Source: Bacteroidales bacterium (GTDB taxonomy: Bacteria; Bacteroidota; Bacteroidia; Bacteroidales; Tenuifilaceae). Taken from it: a DNA stretch of 64,000 nucleotides. The notes beneath the pieces were generated by a model. The model had not been told where the DNA came from. It worked only from the letters and a program-made list of their open reading frames with translations, and searched no databases. The stretch spans positions 1-64,000 of the forward strand of contig JACJXD010000002.1 of assembly GCA_020636845.1 (NCBI GenBank), written 5' to 3'. The position numbers were made by a program, and so were the translations under genes. Positions within the stretch are counted from its first letter, which is position 1. Every line of letters begins with the position of its first letter. Positions 1 through 10,200 of the stretch are shown piece after piece.

Positions 1-93
1 CCGGAAGGTTTAGAGTAATAATGCATATCAAATATTGCGTGCCAAATGAGATTTATTGATTTTGAATGTAACAACAATAATGTCGGATGTTGG

Positions 94-1176
94 TTATTTT
101 ACATCCTTCCAATCTCGGTCCCATGCAATATATAATTTGACAGAAAACCCATGGTTTAAGAATGTTCCTAAAAAGTCTAAGCCTAAATCGTCTTTATTTT
201 TTGCACTATTGCCGAACGGGAAAAAGGCTGTTCCTTCAAAGTCGTACCCAGCAGCAATGATCATTAGGGATGTTCCCAGTTTCCAGTATGTTCTGAGTCC
301 TAGCGACAGAAAGTAATGTACATTAACATTAAAAAACTTATTGCTATGAACACTCCTTCCCGGATTTAGTGCTTCGGCCATATCAATGCTATAGTTTGTT
401 AGTTTCCCGGAGCCAAATCCCATTTTATCCTCTGTTGATGCGTAAACAGCCAGTTTCATTGGCTTCATGCCGGGCGTAAGTCCATACCGGGCTCCGGTAT
501 GACAAAGTTGTCGTAATAAGTCGAAGCCGCCACAAATATTAAACGATTGGATTTTATAAAGGGAATCGTATGCTGGAGTGCCAAACTTCATGTCATTGGC
601 AGGATCGCCTTCGGTAGTAAGTGTAGCTATTTCTACAGGAAATCCGAAAGAAGTATAACCAACACCCCAATAAAATCCCATTTGATTATCGACTGGATTA
701 ACAACCCGTTTTCCATCAACATACGTTTTTTTAGTAAATGTTTTAAGAATATCAATGTTGAAATACTTATTCGAGAATCCCATTGTGGAGTAGTAGTTCC
801 CTTCTGGAAGAGTCCCGTTCCACGTTAATATCCCGTCCATGGTTGAACGTTGTATTTTCAACCACATGTTTTTAATGCCAAGATAACCACCCCATCGATA
901 TGCTTTTCCAATGGTATTGTTATCCATTTGGGCTGTAAATCCAAGTCGAATTCCTATTTGTCGAATTCCAAAATTTCCTTCAATGCTGGTCATTCCCGAA
1001 GTGTTAAATTTCAAATCGAGCGGCTTGTCAATCGATTTGTGTTGAATGTAAAACATATTCCAGTTCATTTTAGGAATATACCATACGCCTAGAAACGCAG
1101 GAAGAGTATCCTGACTCGTGGCAAATGTCTTACTACACTGTAAGAACATGAGCAGCATTATAAAAATTTTTCGCAT
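94..1176 (-). CDS. Hypothetical secreted, probably outer-membrane protein
   Basis: Function not recognised. The 360-residue product starts with a short hydrophobic signal peptide (about residues 1-19, ending near FATS). The rest lacks transmembrane helices and is rich in alternating aromatic and polar residues (many Tyr, Phe, Trp and Gly), as expected for a beta-barrel or beta-rich envelope protein. It lies upstream of and on the same strand as nothing obvious: the LytTR pair begins about 85 bp away and reads in the same direction, so readthrough from that pair is possible. No catalytic motif was seen. The gene call is well supported by length and signal peptide; the location is inferred. Confidence 0.7.
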   Translation of the reverse strand: MRKIFIMLLMFLQCSKTFATSQDTLPAFLGVWYIPKMNWNMFYIQHKSIDKPLDLKFNTSGMTSIEGNFGIRQIGIRLGFTAQMDNNTIGKAYRWGGYLGIKNMWLKIQRSTMDGILTWNGTLPEGNYYSTMGFSNKYFNIDILKTFTKKTYVDGKRVVNPVDNQMGFYWGVGYTSFGFPVEIATLTTEGDPANDMKFGTPAYDSLYKIQSFNICGGFDLLRQLCHTGARYGLTPGMKPMKLAVYASTEDKMGFGSGKLTNYSIDMAEALNPGRSVHSNKFFNVNVHYFLSLGLRTYWKLGTSLMIIAAGYDFEGTAFFPFGNSAKNKDDLGLDFLGTFLNHGFSVKLYIAWDRDWKDVK

Positions 1177-1261
1177 TTTCTGTGGAAAGAATGAAGAAAT
1201 GGTTTTGTTAAAGCTACTCTATTTTAAGTTCTTTGTCAATATGTACGATATAAAATATTTT

Positions 1262-1993
1262 TTATTGTTTACTTTCTAAACGGGAAAGAACCGCTTTTTT
1301 ATAGTTTCGACCAATAGGAATTTGATTTTTCCCTATTTCAATGTATTCGCTTGTAAACGAATCGATATTGACCATAGAGACCAAAAAAGAACGGTGTGTT
1401 CTAATGAAATCTTTTTGCGGAAGTTTTGCTTCAATATTCGATATTGTATCGCGAGTTATAACTGTTTTACCTAATAGGTGGATTTTTAAATAATCGCCTA
1501 AACTTTCAATGTACTTTATTTCGCTAAAAATTACTTTAACCATTTTTCGGTCGGAACGCACAAAGCAAAAATCGTTTTTTTCAACTACAATTTCTTCGTT
1601 TGTAAGATTATTTACCTTATTGCTCTCGTTTAAGTATTTGTTTATAGCCTGTAATAAACGTTCAAAAGAAATTGGTTTAAGAAGAAAATCAACGGCTTGT
1701 AAGTCGAAACCGTCAATCGCATACTCGCGGTATGCTGTTGTAAATATTATTTTAATATTTTTATTAATCGACTTTGCAAACGACAAACCCGATATTTGCG
1801 GCATATTAATATCAAGGAAGATTAAATCGATATTCTCCTTATTAATCCAGTTAAAAGCATCCAATGCGCTTTTACAGTTTCCTACTACACGAACGGTATC
1901 TATTTTGGATAAAAGATTTTCTAAAATATCGCGAGCTATGGGTTCATCATCTACAATTAAGCAGTTTACGGATTTAAGCATTTGTTTCTGCAT
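1262..1993 (-). CDS. LytTR-family response regulator
   Basis: DNA-binding response regulator of the LytR/AlgR type. The receiver domain (about residues 9-125) has the acidic pair D15-D16, the phosphoacceptor Asp in LDINMP (D61), the Thr of FTTAY and the Lys of LLKP. A LytTR DNA-binding domain follows (about 140-240), with the usual RTHRSFLV motif. The start overlaps the end of the sensor kinase gene by 20 bp; an in-frame ATG four codons later (MLKS) is an equally good start. It should be phosphorylated by the kinase encoded just upstream. The target genes cannot be told from sequence. Confidence 0.93.
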   Translation of the reverse strand: MQKQMLKSVNCLIVDDEPIARDILENLLSKIDTVRVVGNCKSALDAFNWINKENIDLIFLDINMPQISGLSFAKSINKNIKIIFTTAYREYAIDGFDLQAVDFLLKPISFERLLQAINKYLNESNKVNNLTNEEIVVEKNDFCFVRSDRKMVKVIFSEIKYIESLGDYLKIHLLGKTVITRDTISNIEAKLPQKDFIRTHRSFLVSMVNIDSFTSEYIEIGKNQIPIGRNYKKAVLSRLESKQ

Positions 1994-3044
1994 TTAAATT
2001 GAATATTTGTAAGTTAACAGTAAACCAATCGTTGCTTTTTTCGAATTGTAATTTATAGTTGTTATTGTAATGCATGTCGAGTCTTTTACGAATATTGTCA
2101 AGTCCAATTCCGCTCTTACCGTTTTCTTTTTCTTGATTAAGAGCAGTATTCCGAATGACAAAATTCATCTTGTTATCAATTACCTCTATGGTAACTTCAA
2201 TTTTTAAGAATCCGTTAATTATATCTCCGTGTTTAAAAGCGTTTTCAACAAAAGGAATTAACAGCATTGGAGCCACTTGTATGTTTTCGTTTATTTCGTT
2301 GGAAATAAAAATAACTTTTAGGCTATCCTGAAAACGAATTTTTTCCATGTTGATGTACTCCCTTATATGTAGCACTTCTTCCTTAAGACTTACCTTGGGC
2401 TTGTTTATTTGATATAAGATGTAATCGAGCAGGTTCGAAAGCATTAGAATAAGTTCGGGAGTTTGTTTCGATTGCTTTAGCGCGAACCCATAAATTGTAT
2501 TTAGCGTGTTAAAAAGAAAGTGCGGGTGAATTTGCATCTTAAGGTACTGTAACTCTTGTTCTTTAAGTTGAAGTTGCGTTTCCAGTATTTTGTTCTGAAG
2601 TTCCTTGTTTCTGGATATAGCAGTAAAATTTCGATTTAGTAAACTTACAAATCCTACAATGCCAACAATTAAGTAAACCATGATTAACACAAAAACGATG
2701 TTTTTGCTCATGGGAGGCATGTGCCTTATGTTGTAGTTTGAAATAAAAATAAAACTGCCAAAAATTAGCGGGACAATTATGTTTGCCGAAACAAGAAACG
2801 TGTAAAAACTGTACAATACGAACTTGACGTATTTTTTTGTTAGCAGGTATTTTGGTATTAAGTAGTAAACCATAAAGTAGGTTACAGCAATAGTAACCGG
2901 TAGAATAAAAGTAGAAAACCAAATTATGTATTTCCAATCATTGGAGTTGTAACTAAAGAAGTAAATAAAGAAAAACCATACTGCAATCCAGAACAAAATA
3001 TGTAGCAGTACTAAACGAATGTGCTTAAAAAGGGTATGCTTCAT
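1974..3044 (-). CDS. LytS/YehU-type sensor histidine kinase
   Basis: Membrane histidine kinase of the His_kinase (PF06580) type. Four hydrophobic segments lie at about residues 11-30, 40-62, 76-102 and 116-136, followed by a short coiled coil (145-170). The phosphorylation motif HPHFLFN is at 173-179. A HATPase domain follows, with the N-box-like IPFVENAFKHG near 265 and GIGLDNIRKRL near 325. There is no separate extracytoplasmic sensor domain, so the membrane segments probably sense the signal. The gene overlaps the LytTR regulator by 20 bp, a translationally coupled two-component pair. Confidence 0.93.
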   Translation of the reverse strand: MKHTLFKHIRLVLLHILFWIAVWFFFIYFFSYNSNDWKYIIWFSTFILPVTIAVTYFMVYYLIPKYLLTKKYVKFVLYSFYTFLVSANIIVPLIFGSFIFISNYNIRHMPPMSKNIVFVLIMVYLIVGIVGFVSLLNRNFTAISRNKELQNKILETQLQLKEQELQYLKMQIHPHFLFNTLNTIYGFALKQSKQTPELILMLSNLLDYILYQINKPKVSLKEEVLHIREYINMEKIRFQDSLKVIFISNEINENIQVAPMLLIPFVENAFKHGDIINGFLKIEVTIEVIDNKMNFVIRNTALNQEKENGKSGIGLDNIRKRLDMHYNNNYKLQFEKSNDWFTVNLQIFNLNAETNA

Positions 3045-3219
3045 TTAACAATATTAGAAAAATTCTATCTAATTGCATTTTTTTATAGACAAACAACCAG
3101 ATAAATGTACTTTTTTACATAAAATAGTGGTTAAAAGTAATTTATATGCTTAATTTGGTAAAACTTACAAGAAATTATGTTGTTTGTCGCAAATATTCCT
3201 TATCCGGTAAAATTGCCAT

Positions 3220-3227
3220 TACATTTG
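3220..3227 (+). promoter_or_regulatory. Bacteroidota -7 box, TACATTTG
   Basis: Exact match to TAnnTTTG, 28 bp before the ATG of the ExbB/MotA-like gene. No clear -33 TTG was found at the expected distance, so this is a moderate call. Confidence 0.45.
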
Positions 3228-3255
3228 GTTAAGTAGAAACCAAAAACGTATAGTT

Positions 3256-3624
3256 ATGGAACCAATAATTGCAAAAATGAATGAAGGTGGACCTGTTATT
3301 ATGTACACCATTTTTATTTTACTTGTGTTAATTCTCCTACTTTTTGTAAGGGGGATAATTAAGAAAGAAACTGGAGAAAAAACGCGACAACTTATTATAT
3401 CGATTGCCTGGTTTGCCGTTGCATGGGGCTTTTTAGGTCGAACTATAGGGCTAATAGGAGCATTCGATACAATTCAGGCTGCTGGCCAGTTGACTCCGGA
3501 GATGGTTTCGGGCGGACTTAAAATGGCTTTATTGGGACCTTTATTCGGAGTTCTTGTTTTTGCCATTGCCCGTGTTGCCGTTATTATACTTCTTCTTTTA
3601 CAAAGGGAAGTTAAAGCAAATTAA
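3256..3624 (+). CDS. Short MotA/TolQ/ExbB-family membrane protein
   Basis: A 122-residue protein with three hydrophobic segments (about 13-32, 45-68 and 88-115). The central part, with the Gly-rich FLGRTIGLIGAF and the later GGLKMALLGPLFGVLVF, resembles the last two helices of the MotA/TolQ/ExbB proton-channel family. It lacks the long cytoplasmic loop of full-length ExbB. No ExbD, TolR or TonB partner is adjacent, and a strong terminator follows, so it is monocistronic. Whether it conducts protons or needs a partner encoded elsewhere is unknown. The family assignment is fairly secure; the function is inferred. Confidence 0.75.
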   Translation: MEPIIAKMNEGGPVIMYTIFILLVLILLLFVRGIIKKETGEKTRQLIISIAWFAVAWGFLGRTIGLIGAFDTIQAAGQLTPEMVSGGLKMALLGPLFGVLVFAIARVAVIILLLLQREVKAN

Positions 3625-3642
3625 TTATTAGATATTGAAAAG

Positions 3643-3672
3643 AAAACGCCGCTTTGCCAAAGCGGCGTTTTT
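3643..3672 (+). terminator. Rho-independent terminator
   Basis: A 13-bp perfect stem, AAAACGCCGCTTT (3643-3655) with AAAGCGGCGTTTT (3659-3671), a 3-nt GCC loop and a T tract. It lies 19 bp after the ExbB/MotA-like stop codon. Confidence 0.93.
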
Positions 3673-3908
3673 ATTAGTAAAAAGGGCCGTTTCAAATTCA
3701 TTGCTTATAGGAATTTCCTTTTTAGTGGAATAGACCTTCTAAATATTTTTAGTTAAAACTTTATTGTAAAAGTTAGGTAATTACTTGAAATTAAGTAAAT
3801 TTATTTAAAACGTGAACATTGATGAATGATAACTTGCTTTTAGCCATTTTAAGTTTAGATGTTTCTAAAAATAGTTGATGTGGAAGTTTTGTCGAATTTT
3901 AACATAAA

Positions 3909-3923
3909 TTAGTCGAAAGGTCT
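3909..3923 (+). promoter_or_regulatory. Upstream copy of a 15-bp repeat, likely TetR operator
   Basis: TTAGTCGAAAGGTCT. It shares the core GTCGAAAGGTC with the copy at 3970-3984, in the same orientation and 61 bp away. It ends two bases before the proposed -33 element. The position suggests an operator for the TetR regulator encoded just downstream. Confidence 0.6.
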
Positions 3924-3925
3924 AT

Positions 3926-3954
3926 TTTGCTTTTGTTTTTGTGTTGTATTTTTG
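3926..3954 (+). promoter_or_regulatory. Promoter of the TetR/RND efflux operon
   Basis: TTTG at 3926-3929 and TATTTTTG at 3947-3954, separated by 17 bp. This is a full match to the Bacteroidota -33/-7 consensus. The expected start of transcription is near 3960, so the second operator-like repeat (3970-3984) would lie in the 5' end of the transcript and the first just upstream of -33. Confidence 0.65.
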
Positions 3955-3969
3955 GAACGAAAAAACAAA

Positions 3970-3984
3970 TTGGTCGAAAGGTCA
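3970..3984 (+). promoter_or_regulatory. Downstream copy of the 15-bp repeat, likely TetR operator
   Basis: TTGGTCGAAAGGTCA, the second copy of the core GTCGAAAGGTC. It lies between the predicted transcription start and the TetR start codon, where a bound repressor would block transcription. Confidence 0.6.
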
Positions 3985-3996
3985 AAATAAGTGTCT

Positions 3997-4599
3997 ATGA
4001 GTGCCATAATATCTAAGGAAAGCCACGACGAAATGCGTGAAGCAATAGTTAAGGTTGCCACTCAAATTTTTTCCCGATTTGGGTTTAAAAAAACATCTAT
4101 GGATGATATCGCAAAGGGTTTGCGAATGGGGAAAAGTTCAATTTACTATTACTTCAGGGGAAAGGAAGAAATATTTAGAGCCGTTGTCGATCAGGAGGCG
4201 GAAATTTTGAAGGGAAAAGTTGAAATAATTCTTAGTAGTGCCGATGATACGGTTTCAAAGTTAAGGTCTTATGTTAAGTTGCGCATGGATTTAGTAAAAC
4301 ATCTTGCGAACTACACGGAAATACTAAAAAACGACGACTTAATGAATATGGAAATTACCGAGAAGTTTAGAAAAAAATATGACGAGGAGGAAATTTCCAT
4401 TATTCGACAAATTTTAGAGGAAGGCGTTCAAAAGGGAACTTTTAAAATAAAGGATATAGATATGTCGGAACTGGCAATTATTACTGCCATGAAAGGGTTG
4501 GAAGCACCTTTGGTTGCTACTAATATTGGAGACGAAAAGTTAAATCGGGTTATCGACGATATCCTTGATATTTTGTTCTATGGAATAGTAAATCGCTAA
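3997..4599 (+). CDS. TetR/AcrR-family regulator of the efflux operon
   Basis: TetR-family repressor of about 200 residues. The N-terminal helix-turn-helix covers about residues 12-58, with the typical FSRFGFKKTSMDDIA and MGKSSIYYYFRGKEEIF motifs. The C-terminal ligand domain is helical and diverged. I place the start at the ATG at 3997; a GTG two codons earlier (3991) is possible. It is the first gene of an operon with a TolC-like protein, membrane fusion protein and RND pump, only 13 bp before the second gene. This arrangement suggests a local repressor that senses a pump substrate and also controls itself. Two copies of GTCGAAAGGTC bracket the promoter and are the obvious candidate operators. 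Confidence 0.93.
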   Translation: MSAIISKESHDEMREAIVKVATQIFSRFGFKKTSMDDIAKGLRMGKSSIYYYFRGKEEIFRAVVDQEAEILKGKVEIILSSADDTVSKLRSYVKLRMDLVKHLANYTEILKNDDLMNMEITEKFRKKYDEEEISIIRQILEEGVQKGTFKIKDIDMSELAIITAMKGLEAPLVATNIGDEKLNRVIDDILDILFYGIVNR

Positions 4600-4612
4600 A
4601 AACAAATACACT

Positions 4613-6130
4613 ATGGACAAATTGAAATTAGTTACGTTACTTTTTGTGTTTGCTTCGCTATCTGGAGTTGGGCAGGACCAATCGCAAATTTTAACGCTGG
4701 ATCAATGCCAACAAATGGCCTTGGAGCATAATCACAAAATATTGGTAGCCGATGAGCATAGTAAAGCTGCCGAGGCATTGAAGAAATCGGCGAAAACGCA
4801 ATTTTTGCCGAGTATTAGTGCCAATGGGCTGTATCTAAGAACAAACAAGCAGTACAGTTTGCTTAGTAACGATTTAATGTTACCTGTTTTGCCTTGGAAT
4901 GCCATTGATCAAACAAGTGGAGGAATAAACAGTCAGTTGCTTAGCCCTACCTTGGCCGATGGCTCAGCAAATCCATATTTTGATGCAACGTTATTTAGTA
5001 AAACATTTGTAATCGATCCAAGTACCGGACAACCCTTGACAGATAAGGATGGAAATCCTGTTTTTCAGAATTATGCTTGGATTCCTAAGGATGATGCTAA
5101 ATTTGGTAGTAAAAACGTATATACTGCAGGTGTAACTCTTACACAACCAATTTTTATGGGTGGAAAAATTCGGGAAACGTACCGAATTGCTAAGGCGGGC
5201 GAAAAGGTTGCCAGCGCTAACGAAGATGCCGAACGTTCCGATGTTCTTTATAAAACCGAAGAAGATTACTGGCGTGTAGTAGCTGTTACCGAAAAGGTTA
5301 AATTGGTTAATTCGTATATTGAGTTATTGGAAAAGCTTAGCACCGATTTACAAAACTACTATGACGAAGGAATAATTATTAAAAATGATTTACTTAAGGT
5401 AAAAGTTAAGTTAAACGAAGCGCAACTTAATCTAATTAAAGCACAAAACGGCCAATCGTTGTCCAAAATGGCTCTTTGCCAGCAAATCGGATTGCCATTA
5501 TCGCAAAAAATAGAGTTGGCCGATTCGTTAATTGCCGATATGAAGCCGATAATTCAACAAAATTATACAGATTCTGCACTGGCAAATCGTCCGGAATTGG
5601 AAGCGTTAAATCAAACTATAAGTATTGCCAAGTCAGGTGTTAATATAATGAAATCGCGTTACATGCCTAACATTGGACTAACCGCTAACTATATGTTTTA
5701 TAACCCCAATCCGTATAATGGCTTTAACGAAGAGTTTGGCGGAGACTGGAGTGTTGGTGTTGCTGTTAATATTCCAATTTTTCATTGGAACGACAGAGGG
5801 CATACCTTACGTGCTGCACGTAGCGAACAGCGTGTTGCAGAGCTTAAACTCGATGAGGCCAAAGAGTTAATTTCCCTTCAAGTTCAGCAGGCTGTTTATA
5901 AATTAAATGAGTCGATTAAAAAAGTTGAACTTTCTCAGGAAAACTTAAAGCAGGCCGAAGAAAATTTGAAAGTTACCCAGGACGGTTTTGATACAGGACG
6001 ATTAAAAACATCCGACGTTTTAGAGGCTCAGGCTATGTGGCAGGATGCTTACTCCGAATTAATTGATGCCCGTATGGAGTATAGACTAAATCTTGTTAAC
6101 TTACGTAAGGTTACTGGGGCTCTTAAATAA
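4613..6130 (+). CDS. TolC-family outer-membrane efflux protein
   Basis: Outer-membrane exit duct of a tripartite RND pump. It has a signal peptide (about residues 1-21, cleavage near VGQ) and two outer-membrane efflux repeats with long helical stretches (about 215-310 and 395-500). The N-terminal half carries an extended loop region (about 75-165) that is longer than in TolC. At 505 residues the length is usual for the Bacteroidota members. It is followed after 35 bp by the membrane fusion protein gene, in an unbroken operon with the pump. Confidence 0.93.
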   Translation: MDKLKLVTLLFVFASLSGVGQDQSQILTLDQCQQMALEHNHKILVADEHSKAAEALKKSAKTQFLPSISANGLYLRTNKQYSLLSNDLMLPVLPWNAIDQTSGGINSQLLSPTLADGSANPYFDATLFSKTFVIDPSTGQPLTDKDGNPVFQNYAWIPKDDAKFGSKNVYTAGVTLTQPIFMGGKIRETYRIAKAGEKVASANEDAERSDVLYKTEEDYWRVVAVTEKVKLVNSYIELLEKLSTDLQNYYDEGIIIKNDLLKVKVKLNEAQLNLIKAQNGQSLSKMALCQQIGLPLSQKIELADSLIADMKPIIQQNYTDSALANRPELEALNQTISIAKSGVNIMKSRYMPNIGLTANYMFYNPNPYNGFNEEFGGDWSVGVAVNIPIFHWNDRGHTLRAARSEQRVAELKLDEAKELISLQVQQAVYKLNESIKKVELSQENLKQAEENLKVTQDGFDTGRLKTSDVLEAQAMWQDAYSELIDARMEYRLNLVNLRKVTGALK

Positions 6131-6165
6131 TTTACTAATCCGACAAATCATAAACATTAAATACA

Positions 6166-7209
6166 ATGAAAGCAATAGCAATTAAACTAGCGCCATTGGC
6201 AGTAGCAATTACTTTAATTGGCTGCAATAGCAAAAAGGTTGAAAATACAAAGCAGGAGGCAGAAAAACCATTGGTAACAGTAGTAACTGCAACCGAAAAG
6301 GAGTACACCCCAATACTATCTTATACAGGTACAGTGTTTGCTAATAAGGAGGCGAATCTGGGAGCAACTCTTCCTGGGAAAGTAGAAAAGATTTTCTTCG
6401 AGGAAGGACAAAAAGTTCAAAAGGGACAGCTAATTGCCGAATTGTCCGACGAGATGCTTACACAGGCAGACATAGAATATGAAACAATTAAAAAGGACTA
6501 CGAGCGAGTATCTCGGCTAAGGGATAAGGGAAGCATTAGCGAAATGGAGTACGATCATGTTAAGGCAAAGTACGAGGCTTCGGAAGCAAAAATGGAATTG
6601 GTAAAGAAAAACACTCAGGTTTATGCTCCATTTAGCGGAATAATTGCCGAAAGAATGATAGAAGAAGGCGAGGTTTATTTTATAAACCCGGGATTAGAAC
6701 CGGGATATTCGGTACGTTCTGGAATTGTAAGGTTAATGCAAGTTGATCCGGTTAAAGTTAAATTTGACGTAAACGAAGTCGATTTAAATAAAATACGTAA
6801 AGGTTTAGAGGTAGCCATTCGGTTTGATGGTATTAAGGATAAAACGTTTTCGGCTAAAATCGACAATATTAAACCGATGCTTTCAACGTTGACTCGATCA
6901 ACTTCGGTTGAGGTTACTTTGAGTAACCCTAACTTAGAATTTAAACCGGGCATGTTTGCCTATATTGATGTAAAATTACCTAAGGTTAAAGCAGTTTTTG
7001 TTCCATTAAAATCCATTTCTCGTTTAGATGGGACATCCGAGGAATACTTATTTACTCTTGACAATAATATCGTTAAAAGGGTTACGGTTAAGCAAATTAC
7101 TACAATTGGCGATGAGACTGTTGTTAGCGGAGTAGAATCTGGCGCTCAAATTATAGCAGAAGGAAAGAGCAAGGTTAAAAATGGTTCCGAAGTAAGGGTT
7201 GCCAAGTAA
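6166..7209 (+). CDS. RND efflux periplasmic adaptor (membrane fusion protein)
   Basis: HlyD/AcrA-type adaptor joining the inner-membrane pump to the TolC-like duct. The N-terminus is a lipoprotein signal with lipobox LIGC (Cys at residue 20). A biotinyl-lipoyl-like domain (LPGKVEKIFFEEGQKVQKGQ, about 66-85) is followed by a short helical hairpin (about 95-145), then the second lipoyl half (YAPFSGIIAERMIEEGE) and a beta-barrel domain. At 347 residues it is of normal length. Context on both sides (TolC-like and RND pump) leaves little doubt about its role. Confidence 0.94.
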   Translation: MKAIAIKLAPLAVAITLIGCNSKKVENTKQEAEKPLVTVVTATEKEYTPILSYTGTVFANKEANLGATLPGKVEKIFFEEGQKVQKGQLIAELSDEMLTQADIEYETIKKDYERVSRLRDKGSISEMEYDHVKAKYEASEAKMELVKKNTQVYAPFSGIIAERMIEEGEVYFINPGLEPGYSVRSGIVRLMQVDPVKVKFDVNEVDLNKIRKGLEVAIRFDGIKDKTFSAKIDNIKPMLSTLTRSTSVEVTLSNPNLEFKPGMFAYIDVKLPKVKAVFVPLKSISRLDGTSEEYLFTLDNNIVKRVTVKQITTIGDETVVSGVESGAQIIAEGKSKVKNGSEVRVAK

Positions 7210-7253
7210 ATTAAAGTAATCGATAATAATTAAAAGCATTAAAATATTAAACT

Positions 7254-10200
7254 ATGAAACTTCCACAAGTAGCAGTTAAAAGGCCGGTAGCAATAGCCAT
7301 GCTTTTTGTTGCAATTCTGCTATTCGGGATAGTATCGTTAATTAAGTTACCACTCGATGTTATGCCCGAAATGGAGTTGCCAACGTTAACGGTTATTACC
7401 GTTTACCCAGGCGCTAGTGCCGACGAAGTAGAACAGCAAGTTTCCAAAAAACTCGAAAAAATTCTTTCGGGAACCGAACATTTAAAAGAAATTACCTCAC
7501 AAAGTAAGGAAAATGTATCCTTCGTTCAGTTAGAGTTCGATTGGGGAGCCGATCTTACTTCGGCAGCCAATAATGCTCGAGATCTAATTGAAATGGTAAA
7601 AAACGAGCTTCCTGACGATGCTCGCAACCCCATCATATTTAAAGTAAACAGTTCTCTTATGCCTGTATTGGTGTATGGTATAACGGCAAAGGAGAGTTAC
7701 AATGGTTTGTATAAAATTATCGACGATAAAATTGCCAGTAAACTTCGTAAAGTTCCGGGAGTAGGGTCGGTAATTGTAATTGGTGCACCTGAGCGAGAAA
7801 TCAAAGTTGATGTAAATCCGATAAAGCTTAAAGCGTATAATTTATCGCTTACTCAAATAGCAACAATACTAAAAGCACAGAATATTAGTATTCCTGGAGG
7901 TAATATAAAAGTAGGAAGCAGCGATTTCTCTGTTCGAATCCCGGGAGACATTACATCTGTTGACGAAATGAGCAATATTCCTATTGTTAACTTCAATGGC
8001 AGGGTAATTAAGTTATCGGATATTGCTACTGTTACCGACGAGTATAAGGAAAAGGACGAATATCCTCGTACATATAGCGGAAAGGGGGTCGTTTTAATGG
8101 TCCAAAAGCAAAGTGGCGAAAACACTCTTGAAGTAGTACAGGGAGTTAGAGAAAAAGTTGCAGAAATAAAGGAAACTATACCGGCAGATATTAGCTTAAA
8201 TGAAGTTCTGAAGAGCGACGAATTGGTAACCGAATCAATTAACAACCTTTCTCAGTCGTTATGGTATGCCCTTATTTTTGTTGTTTTGGTTGTGATGGCT
8301 TTCTTGAGGAATTGGAAACAGAGTATAATTATATTTATAACCATTCCTTTTTCGTTGATTGTGGCTTTTATTGTAATGTACGCCTCAGGGTGGACTATCA
8401 ATATATTTAGTTTGATGTCGTTAATTGTTGCTTCGGGTATGGTGGTGGATAATGCCATTGTTGTACTCGAAAACATTACGCAGCACATGGAAAAGGGTGC
8501 AAGACCAAAGCAAGCCGCAATATTTGGAAGTAGCGAAATGGGAATGGCAATTTCGGCATCAACGCTTACTACCATTGTTGTATTCCTTCCCATGGTCTTT
8601 ATGGGAGGTGTTGTGGGTATAATGTTTAAACAGCTGGCTATTTTAACTTCTGTTACTTTAATTGCATCTCTTTTTACAGCTTTAACCTTAACGCCAATGG
8701 CTTCGTCGCAAATGCTTAAAGGATTGAAGAAAGGCGAAACACATAAACATGGTAAGTTGTATAGATTAAGCGAGCAAATGTTTCAATGGCTCGAAAATTT
8801 CTATAAAAAAACGTTGGCCTGGATATTATACCATAAAACGGTAACCTTGGTTATTGTTGCATTTATATTGGCTATAAGTCTATGGGTTGGTAAAGGGTTG
8901 GGTACCGATTATATTCCGGAATTCGATGCTGGCGATGTTGTTGCTGTTATTGAAACAGAGGTTGGAACTTCTGCCGAAAAAACCGATAGTGTAGCGCAGG
9001 TAATTATGAAGATATTTAAGGAAGAAGTTCCTGAAATGATACCAACATCATTGGCTGCCGTAACTGGTCAAACAGAGGATGGGTTGTTATCATCGGTTGG
9101 TTTTAGCGAAGGAAAAAACATCTCAACAATTCTTTGTCACTTAACAAAACCAGACGAACGCGGAGAAACCGCCAAAGAAATTGCGGAAAGATTACGTGAC
9201 AAAATAGCCGCAATACCCGAGATTACTAATTTTCACTTGTTAGGTGGTAGCATTTTGTCGGCTGCTGTTACAGGAAATAAAAAACCAATCGAAATAGAGG
9301 TTTCAGGAAACAAGTTTGAAAGTATTAACAGCGTAGCCGAGTTATTGACTAATAAAATGCGGGAGGATAAATACTTTACCGATATTACTAACGATGTTGA
9401 TAAGGGTAAGTTGGAGGTTCAAATAAAAATTGATAAGCAAAAAGCATCGGCAATGGCATTAAATACCGCCATGATAGGTATGCAAGTTCGCCAAAGTATT
9501 TTTGGAACCGATGCAGGAGAATTTAAGGAAGAAGGCGATGAATATGATATTACCTTAAGATATGCTCCTAACTACAGAAACGATCTTTCGCAAATTCGTA
9601 ACCTTCAGGTAAAAAATTTACTTAATCAGGATATCCCTCTTTCGGCTGTTGCCGATATTCAAATGGGAACAAGCCCTCTGCAGATTAATCGAAAGAGTCA
9701 GCAAAGAATGGTAAAGGTAATGGCGGAATTAAGCGAAAATGTTTCGTTAGGCGACGCCAATAAGGAAGCAAGTAAGTTACTTTCCGAAGTTGATATTCCA
9801 TCCGATGTTACAGCAGTTGTTGCTGGGCAAACCAGCGATCAAGGGGAATCGTTTAGCGATTTGTATTTAATTCTTGTTCTTGGTATTTTGTTGGTTTATA
9901 TGGTTATGGCTGCCCAGTTCGAAAGTTTTCGCGATCCTTTTATCATTATGTTTGCCGTCCCTGTAACATTTGTTGGTGTTATTTGGGCCTTTAAACTTAC
10001 AGGGTTAACTTTAAGCATTACCACTTTTGTGGGACTTATCATGTTAATGGGTATTGTAGTTAACAACGGAATTGTATTAGTTGATTACACGAATTTATTA
10101 CGTAAGCGTGGATACAAACTATACGATGCAATTCAGGAAGCCGGTCGAAGCCGTTTACGTCCTGTACTAATGACATCTTTAACTACTATTCTGGGTATGG

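Noticed and set aside
1509..1997. A 162-codon open frame on the plus strand
   Set aside because: It lies wholly opposite the LytTR regulator, which has full domain support. The antisense protein has no recognisable features.
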